Part shown: positions 50,392 to 59,668 of the stretch, one piece after another
Layout of the letters: the number at the start of each line of letters is the position of its first letter
How positions within the stretch are numbered: position 1 is the first letter of the stretch
Assembly: GCF_009848505.1 (NCBI RefSeq)
Contig: NZ_WWDL01000001.1
Span: forward strand, 405,249 to 469,248
Length of the DNA stretch: 64,000 nucleotides
Direction of reading: 5' to 3'
DNA from: Muricoccus harenae
GTDB taxonomy: Bacteria > Pseudomonadota > Alphaproteobacteria > Acetobacterales > Acetobacteraceae
Made by a program: the position numbers and the translations under genes
The notes under the pieces: generated by a model
Database searches by the model: none
Told to the model about the DNA's origin: nothing
What the model saw: the letters and a program-made list of their open reading frames with translations, nothing else

Positions 50392-52340
50392 CCGACCAGC
50401 TCCGGCAGGTCCAGCACCATCAGCACGCAGCCATCGCCGAGCAGGGCGGTGCCGAGCAGTCCGGGCATGCCGCGCAGCAGTCCGCCCAGCGGGCGGAGCA
50501 GCACGTCGAGCCGCCCGGTGAAGCCATCGACCTCCAGCCCCACGCGCGCCGCGCCGGTACCGGTGACCAGCACGCGGGCGGCACTGCCACGGGGTGGCAC
50601 CGGTAGGCCGAGCAGGGCGGAAAGACGCAGCAGCGGCACGGTGCGGTCACGCAGGACGAAGGCCTCGGCATCGCGCAGGGGCAGGATGCGCTCGGCGGGG
50701 ATGCGGGCGGTTTCGGAAACCATCTCCGCCGGAATGCCGAAGGCCTCGCCGCCGGCGCGCACCGTGAGCACCGTGGTCACCGAGGCGCCCTGGGGTAGGG
50801 AGAGGCGGATCGTCGTGCCCGCGCCCGGCGTGCTGGAGAGGGCAATGCGGCCGCCCATCGCCTCGACGGCTACGCGCACCGCGTCCATCCCGACGCCGCG
50901 GCCGGAGATGTCGGTCACCGCGCTGGCGGTGGAGAGGCCGGAGAGGAAGACGAGGTCGAGAGCGGCGGCATCCTCCAGCGCCTCGATGGCGGCGGGCTCC
51001 ATCAACCCCCATTCGCGTGCCACCTGGCGCAGCCGGGCCGGGTCCAGGCCGCGCCCGTCATCGGAGAGTTCAACGAGGACACCTTCGCCCTCCCGACGGG
51101 CTACCAGGGCGATGCGGCCTGCGCGCGGCTTGCCAGCGGCCTCGCGGGCGGCGGGCTCCTCGATGCCGTGATCGATGGCGTTGCGCAGCAGGTGCAGCAG
51201 CGGCTCGAACAAACCGTCAACGATAGCCTTGTCGGCCTCTACCGCCTCCCCCTGGATGGTGAAGGCGACCTCCTTGCCCAGCCTTGCCGCGATGTCCCGC
51301 ACCAGGCGCGGAAAGCGGACGAGGCTGCGGCCGAGCGGCACCATGCGCAGGCCCAGCATGGCCCGGTGCATCGCATCCGCCAGGCGCTCGATCCCCGCAT
51401 GGCTTTCCGCCAGTGCGCGGGCGAAGGCGGGATCGGTCGTGCCCGCCTGGGCAACGAGATGGGCAAGGCCATTCTTCGCGACGATCAGCTCCCCCGCGAG
51501 GTCCACCAGCGCATCAATGCGGCCGGCGTCCACGCGCAGGCTGCGCGAGGTGCTGGAGGCCGGGAGCGCGGTTGCCGGCTGGGCCGGCGCGGGGATTTCC
51601 GCCAGCGCCACCTGATCCGCGACGAGGCGCAGGACGCGGCGGATTTCGGCGGCGGGGGCGGTGCTGGCGGCCTCGATGACGAGGTTGCAGGCGAAGGGAT
51701 CCATCCCCTCCACGGGCCAGGGTGCGCGTGGGGCGATGTGGAGCGCGGCGAGCTGCGGAACGGCGCGGATCAGCGCCATCGGGTCATCGCCGAGGAAAAA
51801 GCAATCCGGCGCCGGTACGTAGCGCAGGGCGGTGACGGCCTGCCCGGCGGCACGGGCGCGGGCAAGGGCCTCCGCCTCCCGCGCCGCCAGGGCGGGCAGC
51901 CAGTCCGGCGCGGCCGGACTTTCGGCCAAGGGGGCGGCACGCGGGGCGGGGGCATCGCCGGCCAAGGGCTGACGCAGTGCCGCCTCCAGGGCTTTCCCGC
52001 GCATCGGGGCGTCTTTTGGCAGCGCGCCGCTGGTGGCGATGGAGTCCACCCAGGCTTCGCTCGCGCCCACCAGCTCCAGCAGCAGGTCGATCGTCGCTCT
52101 GTCCAGTGCCAGCTGGCCGGCGCGCAGCGCCTCCAGCAGGTCTTCTCCGGCATGCAGCGCCGCGGCCATGGGCGCGAGGTCGAAGATCGCGACCGAGCCC
52201 TTCAGCGTGTGGATGGAGCGGAAGGCGCCATCCAGCCGGGCCGCGTCGGCGGGGTCGCGTTCCAGCGCGAGCAGGTCGTCGGCGGCCTGCTGCACCAGTT
52301 CGCGCGCTTCGGTCAGGAAGGTTTCGAGCAGCTCGCTCAT
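50388..52340 (-). CDS. cheA: Chemotaxis histidine kinase CheA
   Basis: The 650-residue kinase has the P1 HPt domain with phosphorylated His44 (SIHTLKGSVAIFD), a P2-like region (about 160-245), a dimerization helix pair (about 265-330), the ATPase domain with HLLRNAIDHGIE, DDGRGLDP and GRGVGMDAVR, and a C-terminal CheW-like P5. It passes phosphate to CheY and CheB in the same operon. Its start overlaps cheR and its stop the STAS-like gene, each by 4 bases. Confidence 0.96.
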   Translation of the reverse strand: MSELLETFLTEARELVQQAADDLLALERDPADAARLDGAFRSIHTLKGSVAIFDLAPMAAALHAGEDLLEALRAGQLALDRATIDLLLELVGASEAWVDSIATSGALPKDAPMRGKALEAALRQPLAGDAPAPRAAPLAESPAAPDWLPALAAREAEALARARAAGQAVTALRYVPAPDCFFLGDDPMALIRAVPQLAALHIAPRAPWPVEGMDPFACNLVIEAASTAPAAEIRRVLRLVADQVALAEIPAPAQPATALPASSTSRSLRVDAGRIDALVDLAGELIVAKNGLAHLVAQAGTTDPAFARALAESHAGIERLADAMHRAMLGLRMVPLGRSLVRFPRLVRDIAARLGKEVAFTIQGEAVEADKAIVDGLFEPLLHLLRNAIDHGIEEPAAREAAGKPRAGRIALVARREGEGVLVELSDDGRGLDPARLRQVAREWGLMEPAAIEALEDAAALDLVFLSGLSTASAVTDISGRGVGMDAVRVAVEAMGGRIALSSTPGAGTTIRLSLPQGASVTTVLTVRAGGEAFGIPAEMVSETARIPAERILPLRDAEAFVLRDRTVPLLRLSALLGLPVPPRGSAARVLVTGTGAARVGLEVDGFTGRLDVLLRPLGGLLRGMPGLLGTALLGDGCVLMVLDLPELVG

Positions 52341-53182
52341 GTGGCGGGCCGCTGGTAGACGACGGCATCCTCGAAGCGGCGCGGCGTGAAGCGGTCCGAG
52401 ATGCGGGCCATGGATTCCGTGTGGCCGAGCAGCAGGAAGCCGCCCGGCTCCAGGGCCTCGAACAGGGTGCGCGCGGCGCCGCGGCGGGATTCCTCATCGA
52501 AGTAGATGAGGACGTTGCGGCAGAAGATGACGTCGAAGCGGCCCTGTGCCGCCATGGAGGCGGGATCCACCAGATTCGCCTCCGTGAAGCGCACGGATTC
52601 CCGCAGGTCCTCGATAAGGCTGCGCTGCCCGGCATGGGGCGGCTCGAAGTAGCGGGCGGCGACGTCCGGCGGCAGGCGGGAGAGGGCGCGTTCGCCGTAT
52701 TCGCCTTGCAGCGCCGCCGCCAGCGCGTCGCTGTCGATATCGGAGCCGATGATCTCGATGTTGTAGGCATCGACCATCGGCCAGTTCTCCAGCAGCCAGA
52801 TGGCGATGGAATAGGGTTCCTCGCCGCTCGAGCATGGCATGGACCAGATCCGCACCAGGTCGCCAGGGCCGCGCTTCGCGACGATCTCTGGCAGGATGGA
52901 GCGGCCGAGGCAGCGGAGCTGGTGCTCCTCCCGGTAGAAATAGGTTTCGTTGACGGTGAAGCTGTTGACCAACTGGCCGGCTTCCGTGGGACTCGCGCGC
53001 AGCAGGTTCATGTAGGCATCGAAGGAGTGAGCACCGGAGCGTTCGATGCGCTGCGCCACGCGCCGCTCGATGTAGTAGCGCTTGGCCTCGCCATAGGACA
53101 TGCCGGTGCGGCGGTAGAGGAAGTCGCAGAGGCGCTGCAGATCTTCGGCGCTCAGCACGCTTTCGGGTGCGGCCGTGCTCAT
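52337..53182 (-). CDS. cheR: Chemotaxis protein methyltransferase CheR
   Basis: CheR methylates receptor glutamates using SAM. The 281-residue protein has the N-terminal helical domain (FLYRRTGMSYGEAKRYYIERR), the receptor-contact TVNETYFYREEHQL segment, the SAM site IWSMPCSSGEEPYSIA and FDVIFCRNVLIYFDEESR. It overlaps cheB and cheA by 4 bases each. Confidence 0.96.
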   Translation of the reverse strand: MSTAAPESVLSAEDLQRLCDFLYRRTGMSYGEAKRYYIERRVAQRIERSGAHSFDAYMNLLRASPTEAGQLVNSFTVNETYFYREEHQLRCLGRSILPEIVAKRGPGDLVRIWSMPCSSGEEPYSIAIWLLENWPMVDAYNIEIIGSDIDSDALAAALQGEYGERALSRLPPDVAARYFEPPHAGQRSLIEDLRESVRFTEANLVDPASMAAQGRFDVIFCRNVLIYFDEESRRGAARTLFEALEPGGFLLLGHTESMARISDRFTPRRFEDAVVYQRPAT

Positions 53183-54312
53183 GCGAGCCAGTCCGCCAGC
53201 AACCCGGCGATGTCCTCCAACGGCGTGACGGCCTCGGCCCCGCCAGCCCGCACCAGTTCACCCGGCATGCCCCAGATCACGGCGGTCTCTTCCGCCTCGG
53301 CGATGGTGCGGCCGCCGGCGGCGTGGAGGCGCGTCATGGCGGCGGCACCGTCGTCGCCCATGCCGGTCATCAGCACGCCGATGAGCTGCACCGGGGGGAT
53401 GTGCTCCATCGCGCTGTCCACCAGCCGGTCCACGCTTGGATGCCAGCGATGCGCGGGATGCGAGGGGGCGGCGAGAACAACGGGCCCGCCCAAGCGGGAG
53501 CCGAGGATGACGTCGGCATCGCCGCGCCCGACATAGGCATGGCCCGGCAGCAGGGGAGTGGGGCGCGTCACCTCCTGCACGGTGAGGGCGCAGAGCTTGT
53601 CGAGGCGCCGGGCCAGCGGACCGGTGAAGGTCGCGGGCATGTGCTGCGCGATGACAATCGGCCAGGGGAAATCGGCGGGCAGGGGAGCGAGCAGCGCATC
53701 CAGCGCCGGCGGACCGCCGGTGGAGCAGCCGACCAGGACGATTCCTGGCACAGCTCCTGCCATGGGCCGCGGCATGGCCTCCGGCATCGGGTCCGGCATG
53801 GTATCGGCCGCAGGCCTGGCGGCGCGGAGCATGGATAGGCGGACGGGCCTCGCCGGCGCCGCGGGACGCATGCCGGCGCGGAGCCGAACGCGCTCCGACA
53901 GCCGGTGGCTGCTGCGCAGCTTCGCCCCGGCTGCCGCGCGCACCTTCTCCACCAGCGTCGGCGCCAGCTCGTCGATGAAGAGGGAGGCGGCGCCGGCGGG
54001 CTTGGCAAGGAAATCCACCGCGCCCAGCCGCAACGCCTCCAGCGTCGCCTCCGCCCCGGCCGCCGTGAGGGAGGAAAGCATCACCACCGGGACCGGCCGC
54101 TCCAGCATGATGCGGTCCAGGCAGGTGAGCCCGTCCATGCGCGGCATCTGGATGTCGAGCGTCACCACGTCCGGCGGGTCCGAGGCGATGGCTTCCAGCG
54201 CCTCCATGCCGTCACGGGCGAAGAAGACCTCGAAATCGCCCTGCGTCGCGAAGACGCCGCCGAGGAGGCGGCGCATCAGCGCGGAATCTTCCACAATGAG
54301 GAGTCGAATCAC
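53179..54312 (-). CDS. cheB: Chemotaxis response regulator methylesterase CheB
   Basis: CheB removes receptor methyl groups when phosphorylated. The 377-residue protein has a receiver with acceptor Asp53 (VVTLDIQMPRMDG), an Ala/Pro/Met-rich linker (about 130-190) and the esterase domain with VLVGCSTGGPPAL, AQHMPATFTGPLA and MTGMGDDGAAAM carrying the Ser, His and Asp. The linker is longer than in E. coli CheB. It overlaps the cheW and cheR genes by 4 bases each. Confidence 0.96.
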   Translation of the reverse strand: MIRLLIVEDSALMRRLLGGVFATQGDFEVFFARDGMEALEAIASDPPDVVTLDIQMPRMDGLTCLDRIMLERPVPVVMLSSLTAAGAEATLEALRLGAVDFLAKPAGAASLFIDELAPTLVEKVRAAAGAKLRSSHRLSERVRLRAGMRPAAPARPVRLSMLRAARPAADTMPDPMPEAMPRPMAGAVPGIVLVGCSTGGPPALDALLAPLPADFPWPIVIAQHMPATFTGPLARRLDKLCALTVQEVTRPTPLLPGHAYVGRGDADVILGSRLGGPVVLAAPSHPAHRWHPSVDRLVDSAMEHIPPVQLIGVLMTGMGDDGAAAMTRLHAAGGRTIAEAEETAVIWGMPGELVRAGGAEAVTPLEDIAGLLADWLA

Positions 54313-55772
54313 GGGCCGGAGGCGGCTTTCTTCGTCTTGGGCGCGTCCGCCGCACCAGTGGTCCGGGCGGCGAGGGCGGCCAGAAGGTCGCGTTCGGCCC
54401 CATCCAGCAGGGCGCGCGGATCGATCAGCAGGATCATGCGCCCGCCGCGCTCCACCCGCGCCACGCGGTCGAAGATGCGGGCCCCGCCTGCCGTCAGCTC
54501 CGGCGCCGGGGACAGGTCGGCGGCCGGAATGGGCAGAACCTCGGAGACGGCATCCACGGCGAAGCCGGCGCGGACGCCGTCGATCGTCACAACCACGATC
54601 CGCCCGCCCGCCTGCGAGCCGCTGGTGCCGAAGCGGTCGCGCTGATCGATCACCGGCAACACGGCCCCCCGCAGGTTCATAGCGCCAACAACGAATTCAG
54701 GGGCGCGCGGGATGCGCGTCAGGGTCTCGGGGCGGCGCACCACCTCGTCCACCGCGGCGATGGGAAGGCCGTAATGCTCATCGCCCAGGCGGAAGACGAC
54801 GAAGCGCTCCGCCGCGCCGGCGTGCTCGGTATCGGAAGCCATCCCGTCATTCTCCCTCGCCGTGCGGGACGCGTCCCGGGCCGCCTCGGCGAGCCGCGCC
54901 GCCGTCTCATCGTCGAAGAGCCGCGCCGGGGCGAGCACGGAAACCAGGCGCCGCCCCTCCTCCAGCCGCGCGATCGCCTCCACCCGCGCCTCGCCCAACC
55001 CGCGCGAGAGCACGGGCGGCACCGGGTCGAGCGCCGATTCCGGCACCCGAAGGATCGCCCTCATGGCATCCACCACCAACCCTACCGCATGGCCGCCCAG
55101 CCGCGTGACGACGATGCGGGCCGCCTCGGCGGTCGCGTCCGTCGCCGGCAGGCCGAGCAGCGCGTGCAGGGAAACCAGGGGCAGCAACCCGCCCCGGAAG
55201 GGTACGACGCCGAGCATCGCCTTTCCCGTGCGAGGCAAAGCAACCACCTCGGCGGGCAGGCGCGCCACCTCGGCCACCTTGTCGAGAGGCAGGGCGTAGT
55301 CCTGGCCGCCGACGCGGAAGGCAACGAGGGCGAGCGTCTCCTCGGCCTCCGGCCCGGCGGCGTCCGGTGCGGCCATGGCTGGTGCGGCGGCACGGCGGGG
55401 GCCGCCGCGCGCCAGGGCGCTGAAGTCACGGGCCAGCAGGGACGGCAGGTCGACCGACCGGGCGTCGGCGCCGCGCCCGAGGCTTGCGACCGAATCCACC
55501 AGCAGCCCGACGGGGGCGCCACCATCCACCACCACCACCCGGCTGGCCGGGGTTGGGGCGGCGGCCTCCCGGCCCAACAGCCGGGCGAGGGACAGCACGG
55601 GCAGCACCGCGCCGCGCAGGTTGGACAAGCCCAGCAGGCTGGCGGGGGCGTGCGGCACGCGGGTGAGGGGGGCGGGACGCAGCACCTCCCGCACCGTGGC
55701 GGCGGGCAGGGCGAGGATCTCGCCCGCCACGCCGACGGTCAGGACATCGCCGGCGATGCCCGGTGCGGACAC
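54309..55772 (-). CDS. CheW-like protein with three CheW domains
   Basis: The 487-residue protein contains three consecutive CheW-type domains. Each has the core motif of the fold: LGLSNLRGAVLPVLSLARLL (about residues 46-65), VVPFRGGLLPLVSLHALLG (about 190-210) and VGAMNLRGAVLPVIDQRDRF (about 365-385). Ordinary CheW is a single domain of about 150 residues. A triple form could bridge several receptors and kinases in one array. It sits between the soluble receptor and cheB. Confidence 0.9.
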   Translation of the reverse strand: MSAPGIAGDVLTVGVAGEILALPAATVREVLRPAPLTRVPHAPASLLGLSNLRGAVLPVLSLARLLGREAAAPTPASRVVVVDGGAPVGLLVDSVASLGRGADARSVDLPSLLARDFSALARGGPRRAAAPAMAAPDAAGPEAEETLALVAFRVGGQDYALPLDKVAEVARLPAEVVALPRTGKAMLGVVPFRGGLLPLVSLHALLGLPATDATAEAARIVVTRLGGHAVGLVVDAMRAILRVPESALDPVPPVLSRGLGEARVEAIARLEEGRRLVSVLAPARLFDDETAARLAEAARDASRTARENDGMASDTEHAGAAERFVVFRLGDEHYGLPIAAVDEVVRRPETLTRIPRAPEFVVGAMNLRGAVLPVIDQRDRFGTSGSQAGGRIVVVTIDGVRAGFAVDAVSEVLPIPAADLSPAPELTAGGARIFDRVARVERGGRMILLIDPRALLDGAERDLLAALAARTTGAADAPKTKKAASGP

Positions 55773-55776
55773 CGGA

Positions 55777-57705
55777 TCAGGCCCCTGTGGTCCGCAGCTC
55801 GTCGGCGAGGCTCGCGATCTCCTCGATGGCGGCGGCCAGGTCCTCCGCCCCGCGCGCCTGCTGCCGGGCGGCGGTGGAGGCCTGGCTGGCGGCGCCGCTC
55901 GCCTCCTCGGCGGCGGTGGCGATCTGGCGCGTGCCGGCCGCGACCTCGCGCGCCGCGCCGAGCACGGTCTCGGCCCCGGCCAGCACCTCGTCCGACCCGG
56001 CGCGCAAGCCCGTCAGGTCGGCCTCGGTGGCGTCCAGGCGGTCCAGGATCATGCGGTTCTTGCCGATCTCGCCGGCGGAGGAGGCGACGACGGAGTCCAG
56101 GTCGGCGCGCACCACGGCGACCTGGTCGCGGATATCGCGCACCACATCCTTCATGCGGTCGGCATTGCCGGCGGCGTCACGCGCCAGCGCCCGGATGTCG
56201 GTGGAGACCACGGCGAATCCGCGTCCGGCCTCGCCAGCCCGCGCCGCCTCCACCGAGCCGCTGACGGCCAGCATGTTCGTCTGCACGGCGACCAGGGCGA
56301 TGGAATCCACGATCTTCTCGATCCGCCGGCCGGAACTTTCCAGCGAGCCGATCAGCTCCGCCACCGCACTCATTTCGGCCAGCGACGCGTCCATGCCGGC
56401 GCTGAGGCCAGCAATGGCAGCGCGGCCTGCGGCCAGGCGGGGGGAGACAGCCCCAAGCCGCTCGACGGTGCGGGCGGCGGCGGTGCTGGTGCTGACGGCC
56501 GCCCGTTCGATCTGTGCCATGGCGGCGGAGGATTGCTGGGTGGCGGCAGCCTGGGCCTGGGCGCCGCGGCCGATCTGCTCCAGCGCGGCGGTGATCTCCG
56601 CGGCGGCGCCGGACATTTCCTGCACCACGGCGGAGAGCTGCTCGGCGGCCGAGGCCACTTCCTCGGCGGCGGAGCCAGCGGCGCCGCCGGATTGCAGGCT
56701 CTCGGCCATGGCGGCGAGGGTCTGGGCGGTGCGCTGGCTTTCGTCGAGCGAGATGGTCTGCTGCTGCACCGCGCGCTGCGCCTCGGCGGTGGCGGCGGAT
56801 TGCTCTTCGGCGGCACCGGCCACCTGCTCGGCGCCGCGCTGCGCCTCGCGGGCCGCGCCCTCCGCTTCGACGGAGGCGATGAGGATGGCCTGTGCACCTT
56901 CGGCCACCCCGCCCATCTCGGCGCGAACGGCGTCCAGCGTCGCGATCACGGCGCGGCCCTCCCGCGCCTGACCTTCGGCGCCCTCGGCGGCCGCGCGGAC
57001 ACGGGCGGCGATGGCGCGGACATCGGTGAGAATCCGGTCCACCAGCGCCTGCACGTCCCGGGCGCTGGATTCCGACTGCTCGGCGAAGGCCCGCACCTCC
57101 TCGGCCACCACGGCGAAGCCGCGCCCGTGCTCGCCGGCACGTGCAGCCTCGATGGCGGCATTGAGGGCCAGGAGGTTGGTTTGGTCGGAGATGTCGCCGA
57201 CCGTGCGGGTGATCTCGCCGATGCTGGCCGCCTGCGCCTCGAGCGTCGCCACCACTTCGACTGAGCGCATCTGGCGGGCCGCGTTCTCCTGCACGAAGGC
57301 GGCGGAGGCCTCGATTTGCGCACCCAGTTCAACCAATGTGGATTGCAGCGCATCGGTGCGGCGGCGGGAATGCTCGGCGCGGTCGCGCGCCTGGGCAAAG
57401 GTGGTGCCGAGGCTTTCGATGGCACCCTGGGATTGCTGCGCGGCGCCCGCTGCCTCCTCGGCGGAGGAAGCGATCTGCGCCAGGGCGCGGGCCAGTTCCT
57501 CGGCGGCGGCGGCGGCCTCGGCGATGCCGGAGGCCAGTTCCTCGGTGGCGGCGCCGATCCGCTCGGCGGCCTTCTCGCGGCGGGCGCGGGAACGGTCCTG
57601 GGCGCGGCGCTGGGCCATAGGCTGGGCGGTCTGGGGCACGGGTGCCACGGCCGTGGCACGCGGCGCCGGGCGACCAGCCAGTTCGGATGTCTTGACCAGC
57701 GCCAT
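55777..57705 (-). CDS. Soluble chemoreceptor with two signalling-tip regions
   Basis: The 642-residue protein has no membrane segment. It carries two MCP signalling tips: [20 protein letters not shown] (about residues 183-202) and [20 protein letters not shown] (about 480-500). The first matches the consensus closely; the second has ...VSGSVEAAR, a diverged form. The region between is Ala/Gln-rich coiled coil. This looks like two receptor modules fused head to tail in one cytosolic protein. It is the first gene of the che operon, so the array may be cytoplasmic. Confidence 0.85.
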   Translation of the reverse strand: MALVKTSELAGRPAPRATAVAPVPQTAQPMAQRRAQDRSRARREKAAERIGAATEELASGIAEAAAAAEELARALAQIASSAEEAAGAAQQSQGAIESLGTTFAQARDRAEHSRRRTDALQSTLVELGAQIEASAAFVQENAARQMRSVEVVATLEAQAASIGEITRTVGDISDQTNLLALNAAIEAARAGEHGRGFAVVAEEVRAFAEQSESSARDVQALVDRILTDVRAIAARVRAAAEGAEGQAREGRAVIATLDAVRAEMGGVAEGAQAILIASVEAEGAAREAQRGAEQVAGAAEEQSAATAEAQRAVQQQTISLDESQRTAQTLAAMAESLQSGGAAGSAAEEVASAAEQLSAVVQEMSGAAAEITAALEQIGRGAQAQAAATQQSSAAMAQIERAAVSTSTAAARTVERLGAVSPRLAAGRAAIAGLSAGMDASLAEMSAVAELIGSLESSGRRIEKIVDSIALVAVQTNMLAVSGSVEAARAGEAGRGFAVVSTDIRALARDAAGNADRMKDVVRDIRDQVAVVRADLDSVVASSAGEIGKNRMILDRLDATEADLTGLRAGSDEVLAGAETVLGAAREVAAGTRQIATAAEEASGAASQASTAARQQARGAEDLAAAIEEIASLADELRTTGA

Positions 57706-57773
57706 GCAGCCCCTCGCCCCTGATGCCCGCCGCGTCATCCGACCGGAGGGCGGACCCGGCATGGTGGTGACAG

Positions 57774-57789
57774 GGCGGGATGCCCCGCC
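57774..57789 (-). terminator. Short GC hairpin between modC and the che operon
   Basis: GGCGGG-ATGC-CCCGCC forms a 6-bp stem 42 bases beyond the modC stop on the same strand. It may separate modABC from the che operon; no T-run is seen. Confidence 0.35.
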
Positions 57790-57830
57790 ATCCTAGAGGC
57801 CGCTTCGGGCGCCGCCAAGCAGGTGGGCCG

Positions 57831-58964
57831 TCACGGGGTGCTTTGGGGAAAGCCCTCGGCGCCGCGAGTCCCGGCCTCGGGGGCGGCCGGGGCGAAGGCG
57901 GCCGACTTGACCAGGGCCCAGAGGGGTTGGCCCGGCTGCAGCGCGAGGCGCGCCACGGCATCGGCCGTGACGCGGGAGAGGAGGACCGCCCCGCCGATCC
58001 GCAGGCGCAGCATCGCCTCATGCGCGGCTGCGGGTTCGATGGATTCCAGCGTGGCAGGCAGGATGTTCTGCACGGACAGGCCACCCGGCTCCGCCGTGGC
58101 AACCGAGACGTCCCGCGCCCGGACGCGCATCCGCAGCGGGGTGCCGACGGGTTCCTCCCGCAACGGGACCCGCAGATCTCCCCCGGCGAAGCCGAGGCGC
58201 GAGAGGCCGCGCGCTGGATCGTGATCGAGCAGGGTGCAGGCGAGCACCGCTCCGGCGTCGCGCCGCGCGGCGAGCAGGGGCAGGTCGGTGCGGGCTGAGA
58301 GGTCCTCGAGCGGGCCCGCTGCGAGGACGCGTCCGGCCTCCATCAGCACCAGATGGTCGGCCAGCCGGTCCACCTCATCCAGCGCATGGGTGACATAGAG
58401 GATAGGCAGGCGGAAACGCTCCCGCACCCGGGCGAGGAAGGGCAGCACCTCGGCGCGGCGGGGAGCATCGAGCGAGGCCAGGGGCTCGTCCATCAGCAGG
58501 ATGCGCGGGCGGGAGAGGAGGGCGCGGCCGAGGGCAACCCGCTGCCGCTCCCCACCTGAAAGCGCGGCTGGGCGGCGCGGCAGGAGCGGTGCGATGCCGA
58601 GAAGGGCGATCACCTCCTCCATCCCCGGCCCCTCCGCGCCGCGCGGGGCGCGGCGCAGGCCGTAGCGCAGGTTCGTCTCCACCGAGAGATGGGGAAAGAG
58701 GCGGGAGTCCTGGAAAACAACGCCGCAGCGGCGCTTCTCCGGCGGGACCATCTGGCTCGCGGCCGTGTCCAGCAGCACCGTGCCGTCCAGCGCCACCCGG
58801 CCGGAACGGGGCTGCAGCAGCCCCGCCACGGCCGAGAGCAGCGTGGACTTGCCACAGCCCGAGGGACCGAAGACCGCGGTGACGCCCGGCGTGGGGGCGG
58901 TGAAGGCAGCGTCGATCGCGAAACCGGTGGTTCCGAAGCGGTGGGCCAGCGCGACCTCGAGCAT
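57831..58964 (-). CDS. modC: Molybdate ABC transporter ATP-binding protein
   Basis: ModC is the ATPase of the molybdate importer. The 377-residue protein has the Walker A GPSGCGKST, the ABC signature LSGGERQRVALGRAL, Walker B ILLMDEPLASLD, and a C-terminal TOBE/Mop domain (about 290-360, SVQNILPATLESIE) that binds molybdate. Its start is fused with the modB stop (one-base overlap), giving tight coupling. Confidence 0.94.
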   Translation of the reverse strand: MLEVALAHRFGTTGFAIDAAFTAPTPGVTAVFGPSGCGKSTLLSAVAGLLQPRSGRVALDGTVLLDTAASQMVPPEKRRCGVVFQDSRLFPHLSVETNLRYGLRRAPRGAEGPGMEEVIALLGIAPLLPRRPAALSGGERQRVALGRALLSRPRILLMDEPLASLDAPRRAEVLPFLARVRERFRLPILYVTHALDEVDRLADHLVLMEAGRVLAAGPLEDLSARTDLPLLAARRDAGAVLACTLLDHDPARGLSRLGFAGGDLRVPLREEPVGTPLRMRVRARDVSVATAEPGGLSVQNILPATLESIEPAAAHEAMLRLRIGGAVLLSRVTADAVARLALQPGQPLWALVKSAAFAPAAPEAGTRGAEGFPQSTP

Positions 58965-59662
58965 CAGCGCGACGCCCGGCCCAGCAGCACCGAAAGGCGG
59001 CGCCCGGCGAATTCCGCTAGCAGGAGCCCCGTGACGGCCAGGGTGAAGGAGATGGCGGCAAGCTTCGCGGCCGTGGCCTCGCCCCCCGGGGTCTGGGTGG
59101 CGCTGTAGATGGCGAGCGGCAGGGTCTGGGTTTCGCCCGGGATGTTGGAGGCGAAGGTGATGACCGCGCCGAACTCACCGAGCCCGGCCGCGAAGGCGGT
59201 GATGGCGCCGGAGAGGATGCCCGGCGCGATCAGCGGCAGGGTGACGGTGACGAAGCGGTCCAGCGCACCGGCCCCAAGGCTGCGCGCCGCCTCCTCCAGC
59301 CCCGGATCTACGGCATCCAGGCTCAGCCGCACCGCGCGCACGATCAGCGGGAAGGACATCACGGCCGTGGCCAGGGAGGCGCCGGCGGTGGTGAAGACCA
59401 GGCGGATGCCGAACCAGTCGTTCAGGAGCGTGCCGACGGGGCCGCGCAGTCCGAAGGTGACGAGCAGCAGCCATCCCACCACCACGGGGGGCAGCACCAG
59501 CGGCAGATGGACCAGCGCATCCAGCAGGGCGCGGCCGGGAAAGCGCCCCCGCGCCAGCAGCCAGGCTGCGAGCACCGCCGGCGGCAGGCCGAAGGCGACA
59601 GAGCGCAGCGCCACGGACAGGCTGAGCCGGACCGCCTGCCATTCCTCTGGCGTCAGGAACAC
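58964..59662 (-). CDS. modB: Molybdate ABC transporter permease
   Basis: ModB forms the membrane channel of the importer. The 232-residue protein has five to six helices and the typical LPLVLPPVVVGWLLL and AARSLGAGALDRFVTVTLP, the EAA loop contacting ModC, followed by GAITAFAAGLGEFGAVITFA. It lies 6 bases after modA and overlaps modC. Confidence 0.94.
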   Translation of the reverse strand: MFLTPEEWQAVRLSLSVALRSVAFGLPPAVLAAWLLARGRFPGRALLDALVHLPLVLPPVVVGWLLLVTFGLRGPVGTLLNDWFGIRLVFTTAGASLATAVMSFPLIVRAVRLSLDAVDPGLEEAARSLGAGALDRFVTVTLPLIAPGILSGAITAFAAGLGEFGAVITFASNIPGETQTLPLAIYSATQTPGGEATAAKLAAISFTLAVTGLLLAEFAGRRLSVLLGRASR

Positions 59663-59668
59663 GCGCGG

